This document shows positions 33,668 through 64,000 of a stretch of 64,000 nucleotides of DNA, in pieces. The stretch comes from Amorphochlora amoebiformis. Lineage: Eukaryota > Cercozoa > Chlorarachniophyceae. The position numbers were made by a program, and so were the translations under genes. The stretch is taken from positions 62,001-126,000 of the forward strand of contig BAAHQB010000369.1 in NCBI GenBank assembly GCA_054601695.1, written 5' to 3'. The notes below the pieces were generated by a model. That model was not told the origin of the DNA. It searched no databases and was given only the letters and a program-made list of their open reading frames with translations. Within the stretch, counting starts at the first letter, position 1. Every line of letters starts with the position of its first letter.

Positions 33668-33749
<82 letters not shown>

Positions 33750-33905
33750 TATTTATCTAGATATATATGCAATTTACACATATTTATGCAAACAGTTTCA
33801 AGAGTATAAGTATTTAATAAATTTACCCAATGGGATGATTACCGATCAGATTATATGTACAACATTAGTTGCACGGCATAATATCTAGAATATATATCTA
33901 TCTAT
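32510..33905. other. Unique then (TA)n-rich spacer
   Basis: 32510-33035 is unique, and a short possible exon at about 32683-32745 could not be placed. The rest is (TA)n with recurring CTAGATATCTAG-like palindromes and a TATC run at 33895-33916. Confidence 0.5.
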
Positions 33906-33909
33906 CTAT

Positions 33910-40100
<6,191 letters not shown>

Positions 40101-40652
40101 AATCCCAGACAGATCCCCCTAAGCACAAAAACAATAATAGACTCACTCACCCATGCCCCCCCTCCCCCCCCCATCCTCCTGTATAACACTCAGGTCGAAG
40201 GATGAAAAAAAATTCTGAATTTTTCGGCACCCTTAGCCTCTGTAACAAGTCCTTTCCGGAGTCGGAAGGAGCATGGTCGTACAATCGCGACTTGACCTGA
40301 GCATTGACGAGCCGAAAAATTAAAAGAATAAGTCGGCGTCAAAGTTGAATCGAACCAGGGGGGAGGAAAGGGGGAGAGAGATATTTATACCCGACGGCGT
40401 CGAGGCAGTTTCGTCCTTGCGGACGCCATTCCAGACGTTATGTCAGTTGGAAAGGTGTTGGCGCGGTGATGATTGAAGATGTGACAGTGACGTTTGATAG
40501 TGACAGATGGCAGGTGAGGGTGACATGTAATGGTGACATATACTGGTTGATAGTGACAGGGGTCAGTGACACCTCAGTGTGACATATGACGGTGACATAT
40601 GACGGAGTGAGGCCGAAGAATTAGAAAAATACAAACTAATTCCTCGCTCATA
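40101..40652. promoter_or_regulatory. Shared divergent promoter region
   Basis: A 552-bp intergenic region between the minus-strand coiled-coil gene (ATG at 40100) and CIAO1 (ATG at 40653). Unlike nearly all other non-coding DNA here, it has no (TA)n. It holds a TATAAATA motif on the minus strand (40382-40389), about 285 bp upstream of the minus ATG, and a cluster of short GTGACA/GTGACATATGACGG repeats at about 40480-40605 close to the CIAO1 start. A bidirectional promoter is an inference from layout. Confidence 0.5.
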
Positions 40653-51666
<11,014 letters not shown>

Positions 51667-51711
51667 AAGATGTTTTGACTCTGTCACTCTCTCTCTCTCT
51701 CTCTCTATCTG

Positions 51712-51772
<61 letters not shown>

Positions 51773-51775
51773 TCG

Positions 51776-63949
<12,174 letters not shown>

Positions 63950-63950
63950 G

Positions 63951-64000
63951 TCTAACCCTAACCCTAACCCTAACCCTAACCCTAACCCTAACCCTAACCA
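63951..64000 (+). repeat. Telomeric array at the window edge
   Basis: Eight CCCTAA units after the donor of NDH-2 exon 63906-63949. The NDH-2 gene is incomplete here, so this need not be a chromosome end. Confidence 0.95.

Noticed and set aside
40340-40420. Minus-strand tRNA suggested by GGTTCGATTC
   Set aside because: No cloverleaf arms pair around the B-box-like motif. It lies in the divergent promoter region.
63951-64000. Chromosome end at the right edge
   Set aside because: The NDH-2 gene is still missing its C-terminal part, and similar arrays lie in many introns, so an interstitial array is more likely.

Overview
This is a gene-bearing nuclear contig from a eukaryote, most likely a microbial one. 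Every recognisable gene is cut into short exons (12-290 nt, apart from one 1.6 kb exon) joined by GT-AG introns. The introns are swollen by (TA)n microsatellites and often by telomere-type TTAGGG/CCCTAA arrays. 5S rRNA-derived repeats and a type II NADH dehydrogenase gene fit a protist, alga or fungus. The TTAGGG motif is compatible with many lineages, so I do not name one. Most short Tyr/Ile or Leu/Ser peptides that can be translated here are artefacts of (TA)n or (CT)n.

Layout. 1-8916 (+): the 3' part of a long coiled-coil protein gene, resolved into about 26 exons. 9.2-14.6 kb: mostly non-coding, with a possible coding island at 12.36-12.85 kb. 14.60-16.38 kb (+): a small three-exon gene. 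17.9-19.1 kb: a 5S-derived dispersed repeat. 20.33-27.05 kb (+): the 3' half of a small charged-protein gene with exons as short as 12 nt. 29.09-31.03 kb: two more copies of the 5S-associated repeat, arranged head to head. 31.9-32.4 kb (-): a compact ORF of 161 codons. 33.9-40.1 kb (-): a coiled-coil gene. 40.65-51.67 kb (+): a CIAO1-type WD40 gene (cytosolic Fe-S cluster assembly). It diverges from the previous gene across a 550 bp TA-free intergenic region. 53.98 kb to the right edge (+): an NDH-2 type NAD(P)H dehydrogenase gene, whose 3' end lies outside the window.

The most striking feature is what I call exon echoes. In at least three genes, the end of an exon together with its splice site has been copied, sometimes many times, into the neighbouring intron, with (TA)n between copies. 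CIAO1 exon 7 has nine downstream echoes, several of which would be in-frame 30-nt cassettes. A minus-strand exon has four echoes, and CIAO1 exon 8, its penultimate exon and NDH-2 exon 2 have one each. In addition, telomeric repeats often begin or end exactly at exon borders, so that TTAGGG-type sequence supplies the splice donor or acceptor context.

The gene models were built by hand by requiring codon phase to match across each intron. Exon borders are therefore predictions, and unresolved joins are stated in each entry.
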